From Achromobacter ruhlandii (GTDB lineage Bacteria > Pseudomonadota > Gammaproteobacteria > Burkholderiales > Burkholderiaceae_B), in the NCBI RefSeq assembly GCF_902859695.1, contig NZ_CADIJL010000001.1, positions 434,001 through 498,000 on the forward strand: DNA of 64,000 nt. Direction: 5' to 3'. A program made the translations under genes and the position numbers. Positions within the stretch are counted from its first letter, which is position 1; the number at the start of each line of letters is the position of its first letter. The notes beneath the pieces were generated by a model that worked only from the letters and a program-made list of their open reading frames with translations, was not told where the DNA came from and did no database searches. Below are positions 9,017 through 16,282 of the stretch, piece after piece.

Positions 9017-10177
9017 TCAGGCTGGCGTGCCGGCGGCCGTTCCGTAAGGATCGAATTCAGAAACGGGTCGGCCGCAAAGCGCGTCAACGATGCGCGCGCT
9101 GGCCTTGCCGTCGCCGTAGGGGTTGATGCGACGCGAAAACGAGGCATGCAACGCCGGGTCGTCCAGCAGCCGGTTGACCTCGGCGATGATGCGCTGCGTA
9201 TCGGTGCCGACCAGTGCCACCGTGCCGGCCTGCACGGCTTCCGGACGTTCGGTGACCTCGCGCATCACCAGCACCGGCTTGCCCAGATACGGCGCCTCTT
9301 CCTGCACCCCGCCCGAATCGGTCAGGATGAGATAGGCGCGCTGCATGAACCAGACAAAGTCCAGGTAATCCAGCGGATCGATCAGGTGGACGTGCCGCAG
9401 GCCGGCCAGATCGGTCATCACGACATTGCGCACCTGCGGATTCAGGTGCACCGGGTAGACGATCTGCAGGTCTTCGCGGCGCGCCAGTTCGGCCAGCGCG
9501 GCGCAGATATTCTTGAAGCCCCCGCCGAAGCTCTCGCGCCGGTGGCCCGTCACCAGCAGCAGCCGGCGTCGCGCATCGAGCCAGTCGTAACGGGCCGCGA
9601 GCGCACGCGCCAGCGGCGCCTCCGGGGCCAGCTTGGCACAGGTCATGGCCAGTGCGTCGATGACGGTATTGCCGGTCACGGTGATACGGCCGGCCAGGTT
9701 TTCGCGCAGCAGATTGGCGCGCGATTCGGCGGTTGGCGCGAACAGCCAGTCGCCGATCGCGTCGACCACGCGGCGGTTCATTTCCTCGGGGAAGGGCATC
9801 GCCAGGTTGCCGGTGCGCAGGCCCGCCTCGACGTGGCCGATGCGGATGCGGCGGTGAAACGCGGCCAGCGCGCAGGCCGATGCGGTGCTGGTGTCGCCAT
9901 GTACCAATACATAGTCCGGCTGCTCCTGTTCCAGCACCTCATCCACCCGGCTGATCAGGCGCGCGTACAAACCGGTCAAGGTCTGGTTGGGCACCATGAT
10001 GTCGAGGTCGTGCTGCGCCCGCAAGTCGAACAAGGCCAGCACCTGATCCAGCATCTGGCGATGCTGGCCAGTCACGCAGACGACACTGTTCAATTGGGAT
10101 TCATTCTGCAGGGCGGCGACCAGGGGGGCCATCTTGATGGCTTCAGGACGCGTTCCGAAAATGGAAAGTATCTTCAT
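9017..10177 (-). CDS. wecB: UDP-N-acetylglucosamine 2-epimerase (non-hydrolysing)
   Basis: A 386-residue cytosolic enzyme that interconverts UDP-GlcNAc and UDP-ManNAc. It shows the family motifs GTRPEAIKMAPL at the N-terminus, VLVHGDTST near residue 95, TGHRRE, and TDSGGVQEEA near residue 290. It is the first gene of the minus-strand operon, just after a long AT-rich leader, and its stop overlaps a possible start of the next gene by one base. Placement beside nfrB makes sense because the E. coli nfr glycan pathway needs WecB to make UDP-ManNAc. No wecC or other enterobacterial common antigen gene is nearby, which supports a dedicated role here. The Shine-Dalgarno of this ATG is weak. Confidence 0.9.
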   Translation of the reverse strand: MKILSIFGTRPEAIKMAPLVAALQNESQLNSVVCVTGQHRQMLDQVLALFDLRAQHDLDIMVPNQTLTGLYARLISRVDEVLEQEQPDYVLVHGDTSTASACALAAFHRRIRIGHVEAGLRTGNLAMPFPEEMNRRVVDAIGDWLFAPTAESRANLLRENLAGRITVTGNTVIDALAMTCAKLAPEAPLARALAARYDWLDARRRLLLVTGHRRESFGGGFKNICAALAELARREDLQIVYPVHLNPQVRNVVMTDLAGLRHVHLIDPLDYLDFVWFMQRAYLILTDSGGVQEEAPYLGKPVLVMREVTERPEAVQAGTVALVGTDTQRIIAEVNRLLDDPALHASFSRRINPYGDGKASARIVDALCGRPVSEFDPYGTAAGTPA

Positions 10178-10694
10178 CGCAATCGAGCGGCCCGAGTCGG
10201 TGGCATTTTCTTGCGTTTATTATGTCTTGAGAGCATTCGTAATATGTGACGGAGTATTTCCCCAGATTCCGAATGGCTGGCAATAGTTCGCGAGATCGTT
10301 CTGACGGTGGTGAAAGGGACGGGCCCCGCGAGCCATAAATTGGGGCCATATCTGGTTTCAATTGCCTGTCAGTTGTGTGTCGGCTGTTATCTTATTCCGT
10401 TTCTTTCAGTTACTAATACCTTGCATTATCCCTCTGTAGATAATGCATTAAGTAATCCACGAGCCTGTTTCGGACGCGTCAAGTTTCCAAAACACTTGCA
10501 ATCTTTGAATGCCTCAAGGGCGCCTGAACACCGCTTGACCTTGCAGTGACTTCAGGCTTTCTCATACGGCCATGGCACCCCCGCCACGGTGCCGCCCCAC
10601 CTCAGCCGGAGCGTAGCGCCATGGATTCGCCGAAAACCCTGTTGGAAAGCCACCACATCCACGCCCGCGCCACGGCCGTTTCGGGGGAGCGGGC
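10178..10694. other. 517-bp AT-rich divergent spacer between wecB and the CDF gene
   Basis: No convincing gene. The stretch 10200-10560 is clearly richer in A+T than its surroundings and should hold the promoters of the minus-strand polysaccharide operon and perhaps the plus-strand CDF gene. On the minus strand a CATAATAAA element (near 10215-10224) could serve as a -10, but no well-spaced -35 is visible. The clearest regulatory-looking element is a perfect 9-bp inverted repeat at 10422-10447. A possible 80-codon reading frame at 10307-10549 has no Shine-Dalgarno and no recognisable content. Confidence 0.55.
10422..10447. promoter_or_regulatory. Perfect inverted repeat TGCATTATC-N8-GATAATGCA
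   Basis: Nine-base arms match perfectly around an 8-nt spacer, giving a 17-bp centre-to-centre spacing that suits a dimeric DNA-binding protein. It lies 245 bp upstream of wecB and 248 bp upstream of the CDF gene, in the middle of an AT-rich spacer. There is no T-run after either arm, so a terminator is unlikely. Which regulator would bind is unknown. Confidence 0.5.
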
Positions 10695-11588
10695 ATGAGC
10701 GGCGGCCATGAGCACGCCGACGCGCGGGCGCTGCCCGAATCCCGGCTATGGCTCGCGTTCGGGCTGACCAGCACCTTCATGGTGGTGGAGATCGTCGGAG
10801 GCCTGTGGACCGGTAGCCTGGCGCTGATCTCCGACGCCATGCACATGATGACCGACGCCATCGCGCTGTTGCTGGCGCTGATCGCGATCCGCGCGGGCCG
10901 CAAGGCCGCGGACCTGATGCGCACGTACGGCTATGCGCGCTTCGAGATCCTGGCGGCCGCGGTCAATGCATTGGTGTTGCTGGGCGTGGCGTTCTATATC
11001 CTGTACGAAGCCTGGCGGCGTATCGAGACGCCGCCGGATATCCAGTCCGCGGGCATGCTGGCCGTCGCCATCGCCGGGCTGGTGATCAACCTGGTGTCGA
11101 TGCGGCTGCTGGCCGGCTCCAAGGACGACAGCCTGAACGTGAAAGGCGCCTATCTCGAAGTCTGGGCCGACATGCTGGGCTCGGTCGCCGTCATCGCGGG
11201 GGCCGTGATCATCTGGCTGACCGACTGGCGCTGGGTCGATTCGGCGCTGGCCGTGGCGATCGGTTTCATGGTGTTCCCGCGCACCTGGGTGCTGCTGCGC
11301 GAATGTATCAACCTGCTGCTCGAAGGCGTGCCGCCCGGCATGAGCCTGAATGCGGTGCGCGACGCCATTGCCGGCACCGATGGCGTTGCCAGCGTGCATG
11401 ACATCCATCTGTGGGCGATCACGCAGAAGCAGCCGCTCCTGACCGGCCACGTGGTGCTGGCCGCGGGCGCCGACGGCGAGGCTGTCCGGCTGGAGATCGA
11501 GCGCCGCCTGCAGGCGGGCTTCGACCTGCATCACACGACGCTGCAGGTGGAGCGTTCGGACCGTTCGGAACAGGAGCATATCCACTGA
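10695..11588 (+). CDS. Cation diffusion facilitator (CzcD/ZitB-like) heavy-metal efflux protein
   Basis: A 297-residue six-helix CDF transporter that exports divalent metals such as Zn2+ in exchange for protons. Helix 2 carries the metal motif SDAMHMMTD (His50-xxx-Asp54). Helix 5 has LNVKGAYLEVWAD, so the usual His of the second pair is Glu155, with Asp159 kept. A His/Asp-containing N-terminus (GGHEHAD), a C-terminal cytosolic ferredoxin-like domain (VHDIHLWAI) and a His-ending tail (EQEHIH) follow. The gene stands alone, convergent with ssrA, and its start is preceded by GGGGGAGCGGGC. Metal specificity is not decidable from sequence. Confidence 0.85.
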   Translation: MSGGHEHADARALPESRLWLAFGLTSTFMVVEIVGGLWTGSLALISDAMHMMTDAIALLLALIAIRAGRKAADLMRTYGYARFEILAAAVNALVLLGVAFYILYEAWRRIETPPDIQSAGMLAVAIAGLVINLVSMRLLAGSKDDSLNVKGAYLEVWADMLGSVAVIAGAVIIWLTDWRWVDSALAVAIGFMVFPRTWVLLRECINLLLEGVPPGMSLNAVRDAIAGTDGVASVHDIHLWAITQKQPLLTGHVVLAAGADGEAVRLEIERRLQAGFDLHHTTLQVERSDRSEQEHIH

Positions 11589-11640
11589 GCACGGCGGGCG
11601 GACAGCAAGCGTTGTGGACGCCCGCTCGGTGGCGGCCGCC

Positions 11641-11676
11641 AAAAAAAATGGCCGACCCGTGAAGGTCGGCCATTTG
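11641..11676 (-). terminator. Rho-independent terminator of ssrA
   Basis: An 11-bp perfect stem (AATGGCCGACC, loop of 6, complementary arm) at 11647-11674 is followed on the minus strand by eight T residues. It sits just past the 3' CCA end of tmRNA. It may also slow plus-strand transcription from the CDF gene, though no T-run follows on that side. Confidence 0.85.
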
Positions 11677-11693
11677 GCGCTATGGCGGAAATT

Positions 11694-12082
11694 TGGTGGA
11701 GCCGGGGGGAATTGAACCCCCGTCCGCAAGCCCTCCGCAACCAGTTCTACATGCGTAGTCGATTTATTTGGTTTTAACCCTGGACTTAGCCAACCGACAG
11801 GCCGGACCAGAGCGATTCACGTAATTTAAATTTGAACCGTGTGACCCCAGTTCAAACCGATTCCTTGTGAATGTCGCTGCTGCGGTTCGAGGGTTGCCCC
11901 CCTGGGAAGTTGCCTTCCCCCGCCTGACCCAAGGACAGATCAGTGCAGCGGCTCACCGCTTAAGCGGCGAGAGCGAAACGCTCGTCGTTGGCGTTTGTAG
12001 TGTTCCAGTGGTTTAACGAGCGTACTGGTGCTCGGCATGCCCTGAGTTGTTTCGCGACCCACGTCGAATCCGGATCGGCCCC
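11694..12082 (-). ncRNA. ssrA: Transfer-messenger RNA (tmRNA)
   Basis: A 389-nt RNA that rescues stalled ribosomes by trans-translation. The 5' end reads GGGGCCGATCCGGATTCGAC, and the 3' end has the tRNA-like T-arm (GTTCAATTCCCC by complement) and encoded CCA. The tag reading frame at 11960-11992 encodes ANDERFALAA followed by TAA, the tag of Bordetella-type betaproteobacteria. A TACAAT element (complement of 12094-12099) lies just upstream of the 5' end and may be the -10 of its promoter. A strong terminator follows at 11641-11676. The RNA is a single piece with no split or intron. Confidence 0.97.
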
Positions 12083-12172
12083 AAGAACTTCCTATTGTAC
12101 TGGTAAACGCGATAGTCCGCTGTGTTTCCGCGCCCGCCGGGTGAGGCGTGGCGCGCAGGCCTCAATCGGAGG

Positions 12173-13348
12173 TCAGGCGTTGGCGCAGGCCGCCTTGCCG
12201 GCGGGGCGCGCGCGTGAAGCCGCCATCAGCACGAAGGCCAGGGCGACCGAGATCGCCACGATGACCGCCGCCGCCCAACCGAGCGAAGCCAGCCCGTATT
12301 GGTCGATCACGTGGCCGCCGACCACCGCGCCCAGGCCGATGCCGATATTGGCGCCCGAGATGTTGAGCGAGGCGGCGAAGGCGGGCGCTTCGGGCGCCGA
12401 CTTCATCAGCCGCACGTGGCAGACGATGAAGAGGGCTGCCTGGGCGATGCCCCAGATCGTCAGGGCCACGGCCAGTAGGCCGTGCGATTGCATCACCGGC
12501 GCCACGAACGCCAGGCCGACCGCCATCAGCGACGAGAACAGGGCGGTGGCGCCCAGCGGGCTGCGGTCGACCATGCGGCCGCCCAGGGTGTTGCCGATCA
12601 GGCCGACGGCGCCAAACGCCATCATGGTCCAGCCGACGATCTGGCCATTGAAGCCGGCCAGTCGTTCCAGCATGTCCGCCAGATAGGTATAGGCGGTGAA
12701 CATGCCCGTGAACACCAGCAGCGACAGCAGCACGTGGCCGACCACGATCGGACTGCGCAGGATGCGCAGCTGCGTCACCAATTTCACGTTCTCGGCGCGG
12801 ATGCGAGTGCTGGGGAAGGCCAGCAGCAACAACAGCGCTTTGGCGAATGCCACCGCGGACAGCACGCCGAAGGCCGCGCGCCAGCCGAACGCATCGGAAA
12901 TCAGCACGCCGATGGGAATGCCGAAGACGGTCGCGGCGACGATGCCGAACGCCACCATCGAGATGGCGCGGCCGGCGCGGGCCGGGCCCACCAGTTCCAC
13001 CGCGGTGGCGCTGGCCAGCGACCAGAAAACCGGCAGCGCCAGCGCCGGCACGAAGCGGGCCACTGCCATGACCCAGATATTCGGCGCCACGGCGGCCAGG
13101 GCATTGGACAGCCCGAACAGCACCAGCACGCTGATGAACAGGCGCTTGCGCTCGATATTGGCCATGAGCGCGGTCAGCAGCGGGCCGGTGGCGGCCACGG
13201 TGAAGGCGAATAGCGACACCAGCAGGCCGGCCTGGGACACCGTCACATCAAGGTCGCGGGCCAGGCTGGGCAGCAGGCCGACGATCAGAAATTCGGTGGT
13301 CAGGATGGTGAAGCCGGCGGCCGAAAGTAACAGGATGGGCAAAAGCAT
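12173..13348 (-). CDS. MFS transporter, AraJ/sugar-efflux-like drug exporter
   Basis: A 391-residue protein with about 12 hydrophobic helices in two halves. The N-terminal half begins MLLPILLLSAAGFTILTTEF, followed by the typical motif between helices 2 and 3 (TALMANIERKRLF) and the proline-rich helix-4/5 area (PALALPVFWSLASATAVEL). This is the DHA1/AraJ-like branch of proton-driven exporters. Longer in-frame starts exist up to 13555, but the ATG at 13348 places the first helix at the N-terminus as in relatives. It is transcribed alone, with ssrA downstream on the same strand. The substrate cannot be told. Confidence 0.75.
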   Translation of the reverse strand: MLLPILLLSAAGFTILTTEFLIVGLLPSLARDLDVTVSQAGLLVSLFAFTVAATGPLLTALMANIERKRLFISVLVLFGLSNALAAVAPNIWVMAVARFVPALALPVFWSLASATAVELVGPARAGRAISMVAFGIVAATVFGIPIGVLISDAFGWRAAFGVLSAVAFAKALLLLLAFPSTRIRAENVKLVTQLRILRSPIVVGHVLLSLLVFTGMFTAYTYLADMLERLAGFNGQIVGWTMMAFGAVGLIGNTLGGRMVDRSPLGATALFSSLMAVGLAFVAPVMQSHGLLAVALTIWGIAQAALFIVCHVRLMKSAPEAPAFAASLNISGANIGIGLGAVVGGHVIDQYGLASLGWAAAVIVAISVALAFVLMAASRARPAGKAACANA

Positions 13349-13729
13349 GGGCAATTCCAGGTACGCGCGAAGCCGTGAGGCAACACGCGGTGAGTGGATG
13401 AAAGGTCTAAAAGGTCCAGGTTGCGCGCCGGGGAGACGTCGGCGCGCGGGCGCATGAGGGCGGCAAGCCGTCGATGCGTAACGAGAATCGCCGTGCGGGC
13501 GTGGCCGCGCGGCATCCGGCCTTGGCCGGGAAAGGCAATCGGGAGGCACCCGCATTGCCCTGCATTGAAGGTACTTTAATTCACCGGCCGCCAGGGATAA
13601 ACCCTTTTGGGCCGGATAAATTGTTCGGTCAGGCCAACTAATCCGACCGTGCTCCTGTCATGCCGGCCCGCATGCCGCCGGGCAGGGCGGCGATGCGAGT
13701 CGGGGGAGATCAGCGCGGATGACGATGCT
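13349..13729. other. 381-bp spacer between MFS gene and gph
   Basis: This stretch lies upstream of the MFS gene and downstream of gph, both on the minus strand. The part near 13570-13660 is somewhat AT-rich. A TTTATC-N17-TAAAGT arrangement on the minus strand (about 13570-13600) is a weak promoter candidate for the MFS gene. I see no gene and no clear terminator for gph. Confidence 0.3.
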
Positions 13730-14404
13730 TCAACGCAGATCGCGCGGCAGCAGCGGCGCGATCGCCGTCCACAGCTCGGCTGGCGTGTTGGCGCAGGTCT
13801 CGGCTTCCCAGGTGCTGATGTTGTCTTCTTCGCCGACATAGCCGTAGGCGGCGGCAACCGCCGGCATCCCGGCCGCGTGCGCCGCCTGGATGTCGCGCAG
13901 GTCGTCGCCGACGTAGACGCAGCGGTCGGTGGCGAATCCCGCCTCGCGCGCGGCGTGCTGCAGCGGCAGCGGATGCGGCTTGGCGTGGGCGGTGGTGTCG
14001 CCGCAGACCAGCACGGCGCTGTCACGGGTCAGGTTCAGGTGCTCGACGATCGGCAGGGTCAGGTAGGTGACTTTGTTGGTGACGATGCCCCATGACAGGC
14101 CGCGCTGGCGGATATCGGACAGCAACGCCTCGATGCCCGGGAACAGCTTGCTGTGGACCGTGGAGCTGGCGGCGTAGTCTTCCAGGAACTGCAGGCGGGT
14201 CGGCTCGTACTCGTCATCGCCCGGCTTCAGCCCCAACGCCACGCGCAGCAGGCCGCGCGCGCCCTGTGACGCGACCGGGCGCAGCGTTTCGTAGGGCAGG
14301 GGTTCCAGCCCGCGGCGGGTGCGCTGCTGGTTGGCGGCGGCGGCCAGGTCGGGGGCGGTGTCGGCCAGCGTGCCGTCGAAATCAAACAGGATCAGGGCGC
14401 TCAT
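13730..14404 (-). CDS. gph: Phosphoglycolate phosphatase (HAD family)
   Basis: A 224-residue cytosolic HAD-superfamily hydrolase starting [20 protein letters not shown], with the nucleophile Asp in DFDGTL, motif II in GIVTNK, the Lys in HAKPHP and motif IV acids in YVGDDLRD. It removes 2-phosphoglycolate, made for example during DNA repair. The start overlaps the ubiG stop (ATGA). The ubiG-gph pairing is common in proteobacteria. Related HAD enzymes such as MupP (N-acetylmuramate-6-phosphate phosphatase) are often annotated as Gph and also sit beside ubiG, so MupP is a serious alternative. Confidence 0.82.
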   Translation of the reverse strand: MSALILFDFDGTLADTAPDLAAAANQQRTRRGLEPLPYETLRPVASQGARGLLRVALGLKPGDDEYEPTRLQFLEDYAASSTVHSKLFPGIEALLSDIRQRGLSWGIVTNKVTYLTLPIVEHLNLTRDSAVLVCGDTTAHAKPHPLPLQHAAREAGFATDRCVYVGDDLRDIQAAHAAGMPAVAAAYGYVGEEDNISTWEAETCANTPAELWTAIAPLLPRDLR

Positions 14405-15129
14405 TTGCGGGTAGCCATCAGGTAGTTGACCGAAGTGTCGGACGTCAGCGAATAGATCTGGGTGATCGGGTTGTATTCCATGCCGCGCATGCCGACCGGT
14501 TCCAGGCCGGCGCCGCGGGCGGCTGATGCCAGTTCGCTCGGCTTGATGAACATGTCGTAGGTGTGGGTGCCGCGCGGTAGCAGGCGCAGCACGTATTCGG
14601 CACCGATGATGGCGAACAGGAACGACTTCGGATTGCGGTTCAGGGTCGAGAAGAACACCCAGCCGCCCGGCTTGGCCAGCGCGGCGCAGGCGCGCACGAT
14701 GGAGGCCGGGTCCGGCACGTGTTCCAGCATTTCCATGCAGGTGACCACGTCGTATTGGCCCGGCTGCTCGGCCGCCAATTGCTCCACGGGCACCTTGCGG
14801 TACTCGACCTTGACGCCTGATTCCAGTCCGTGCAATTTGGCGATCTTGAGCGACTTGTCGGCCAGGTCGATGCCCGTGACGTCCGCCCCGCCGCGGGCCA
14901 TGGCTTCCGACAGGATGCCGCCGCCGCAGCCGACATCCAGCACCTTCTTGCCCGCCAGGCTGCCCACGCTTTCCTGGATCCATTCCAGGCGCAAGGGGTT
15001 GATGGCGTGCAGGGGCTTGAATTCGCTTTCGGGGTCCCACCAACGGCTGGCCAGCGCGGCGAACTTGTCCAGTTCGGCCTGGTCGGCGTTGATGGTGGCT
15101 TGGGCGGAGTCGGAAGTGTGGGGGCTCAT
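14401..15129 (-). CDS. ubiG: Ubiquinone biosynthesis O-methyltransferase
   Basis: A 242-residue SAM-dependent methyltransferase that performs both O-methylation steps of ubiquinone synthesis at the membrane surface. Visible are [11 protein letters not shown] near the N-terminus, the SAM motif [26 protein letters not shown] and the C-terminal NYLMATRK. The ATG at 15129 ([10 protein letters not shown]) fits family length; an upstream in-frame ATG at 15204 would add 25 residues running through a palindrome and is less likely. Cotranscribed with gph. A 14-bp perfect palindrome lies 24 bp before the start. Confidence 0.95.
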   Translation of the reverse strand: MSPHTSDSAQATINADQAELDKFAALASRWWDPESEFKPLHAINPLRLEWIQESVGSLAGKKVLDVGCGGGILSEAMARGGADVTGIDLADKSLKIAKLHGLESGVKVEYRKVPVEQLAAEQPGQYDVVTCMEMLEHVPDPASIVRACAALAKPGGWVFFSTLNRNPKSFLFAIIGAEYVLRLLPRGTHTYDMFIKPSELASAARGAGLEPVGMRGMEYNPITQIYSLTSDTSVNYLMATRK

Positions 15130-15152
15130 GGGCGGTCCAGCATAAGGCGGCA

Positions 15153-15166
15153 CTCTATATATAGAG
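15153..15166. promoter_or_regulatory. 14-bp perfect palindrome CTCTATATATAGAG upstream of ubiG
   Basis: A self-complementary 14-mer with a TATATA core, 24 bp upstream of the ubiG ATG. The core could double as a -10 element (TATATA), in which case a bound protein would block transcription. No function is established. Confidence 0.35.
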
Positions 15167-15225
15167 CGGGACGGCGGCGCTCGCGGGCGCCGGGTTGATT
15201 GCACCGTGTTGGTGCAAGCCGGGCG

Positions 15226-15256
15226 AAAAAAAGGGCCTCGCTATGCGAGGCCCTTT
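15226..15256 (-). terminator. Rho-independent terminator of ompA
   Basis: A perfect 12-bp stem (AAAGGGCCTCGC, 3-nt loop TAT, complementary arm) at 15230-15256 is followed on the minus strand by seven T residues. It ends ompA transcription and shields ubiG. A separate 7-bp inverted repeat (TTGCACC-N5-GGTGCAA) at 15199-15217 lies beside it. Confidence 0.88.
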
Positions 15257-15275
15257 ATTGTAGCTAGTCCGGCAA

Positions 15276-15869
15276 TTACTTGCGGCTACCCACGATTTCG
15301 ATTTCAACGCGACGGTTCTGGGCGCGGCCTTCCTTCGTCTTGTTGGAAGCGATCGGGTTCTTCTTACCCTTGCCTTCCGTGTAGATACGGTTCGGATCGA
15401 TGCCCTTGCTGACCAGGTAGGCCTTGACCGAAGCGGCACGACGCTCGGACAGCTTCTGGTTGTAGGCGTCCGTACCGATCGAGTCGGTGTGGCCGACGGC
15501 GATGATGGTTTCCAGCTCGATACCGCGAGCTTGCTGGGCGACTTGGTCCAGCAGTTGACGGCCTTCGGGCTTCAGGGTCGACTTGTCGAAGTCGAAGAAC
15601 GTGTCAGCGTTGAACACGACCTTGGCCGCCATCGGGGCCGGCTTCGCCTTCTGTTGAGCGACCGGAACGCCGTCGCAACCGGGGATGCCGGTGGCCGGGG
15701 TCCAGAACGCATCGCGCCAGCACAGTTCGTTCGTACCGTTCTTCCAAACGTTACCGAACGGATTGCGCCAGTTGTCCACCGTCTGCGGATAGGACTGGGC
15801 CGAGGCTACACCCGAGGCCGTGACGGCGGCGAAGGCGAGCGCCAGAGCGAATTTGGAGGGTTTGTTCAT
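15276..15869 (-). CDS. ompA: OmpA-family outer membrane protein with peptidoglycan-binding domain
   Basis: A 197-residue exported protein. The signal peptide (MNKPSKFALALAFAAVTASG) is cleaved near ASAQS. A short mid-region with WRNPFG and two cysteines (LCWRD and PGCDG) replaces the large E. coli beta-barrel, followed by an OmpA C-terminal domain from about residue 85: FNADTFFDFDKSTLKPEG, GHTDSIGTD, LSERRA and the diaminopimelate-binding RRVEIEI segment. It is expected to tether the outer membrane to peptidoglycan. This short architecture is the Bordetella-type OmpA. It has its own strong promoter and terminator, consistent with a highly expressed monocistronic gene. AT-leaning codons are few. 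Confidence 0.93.
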   Translation of the reverse strand: MNKPSKFALALAFAAVTASGVASAQSYPQTVDNWRNPFGNVWKNGTNELCWRDAFWTPATGIPGCDGVPVAQQKAKPAPMAAKVVFNADTFFDFDKSTLKPEGRQLLDQVAQQARGIELETIIAVGHTDSIGTDAYNQKLSERRAASVKAYLVSKGIDPNRIYTEGKGKKNPIASNKTKEGRAQNRRVEIEIVGSRK

Positions 15870-16282
15870 GTTTCTCCTCGTTGAGCTTGAAGCTGGATAA
15901 GTGACTCGCAGCGAACCCCCGCCGCATATCAGGAAAACGGGGCCAGTATAGCAACGCCAAGAGCTGGTTCAAAGGAATAGCTACTGGGTTTCCTGCGTGC
16001 TGGAAACAATCTTAAGGCATTTGGGGGGCTTTGGCTTCCCTGGACAGCCGCATTGGTGCTGGATATGACGTTTTCCGCGCTCCATCCGTTTGCCATGTTG
16101 GTTTTTGACAACAGGCTCGCCGGACGTTGGCGAACGTGCCGGTGCCGCTTGCCGCCGACATCCGCGTGCGGGGCCGCGCCGATGGCCGCTCGGGGCCCTT
16201 GGGGCCGCGATCCCAATCGAATGATAGAATTTCCTGTTTACCCGGCCCGGGTTCCTCCTTACACGATTCTGTCGTTATATAT
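15870..16282. other. 413-bp divergent spacer between ompA and gyrA
   Basis: It contains the ompA promoter and Shine-Dalgarno (GAGGAGAAAC before the ATG on the minus strand) and the gyrA leader. A TTGACA hexamer at 16105-16110 points toward gyrA but lacks a good -10 at the right distance; a TAGAAT at 16225-16230 could be a -10 without a good -35. No gene is seen. Confidence 0.5.
15945..15972 (-). promoter_or_regulatory. Sigma-70 promoter of ompA
   Basis: Reading the minus strand, TTGAAC (complement of 15967-15972) is followed after 16 nt by TATACT (complement of 15945-15950). This is the best sigma-70 match in the spacer and leaves a leader of about 70 nt with a GAGGAG ribosome-binding site before ompA. 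Confidence 0.6.

Noticed and set aside
10201-10215. TGGCATTTTCTTGCG, resembling a sigma-54 -24/-12 promoter
   Set aside because: The spacing between GG and GC is one base short and it points away from wecB, about 480 bp from the CDF gene.
10307-10549. 80-codon reading frame in the AT-rich spacer
   Set aside because: No Shine-Dalgarno, no recognisable sequence and it crosses the inverted repeat; treated as non-coding.
12083-12172. Possible extra small RNA or tRNA beside ssrA
   Set aside because: No cloverleaf or other RNA signature; only a TACAAT-like element for the ssrA promoter is visible.
15199-15217. TTGCACC-N5-GGTGCAA as a second ompA terminator
   Set aside because: Short stem with no T-run on the relevant strand and already downstream of a strong terminator.
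16105-16133. TTGACA upstream of gyrA as a promoter
   Set aside because: The hexamer 17 nt downstream is TGGCGA, not a usable -10.
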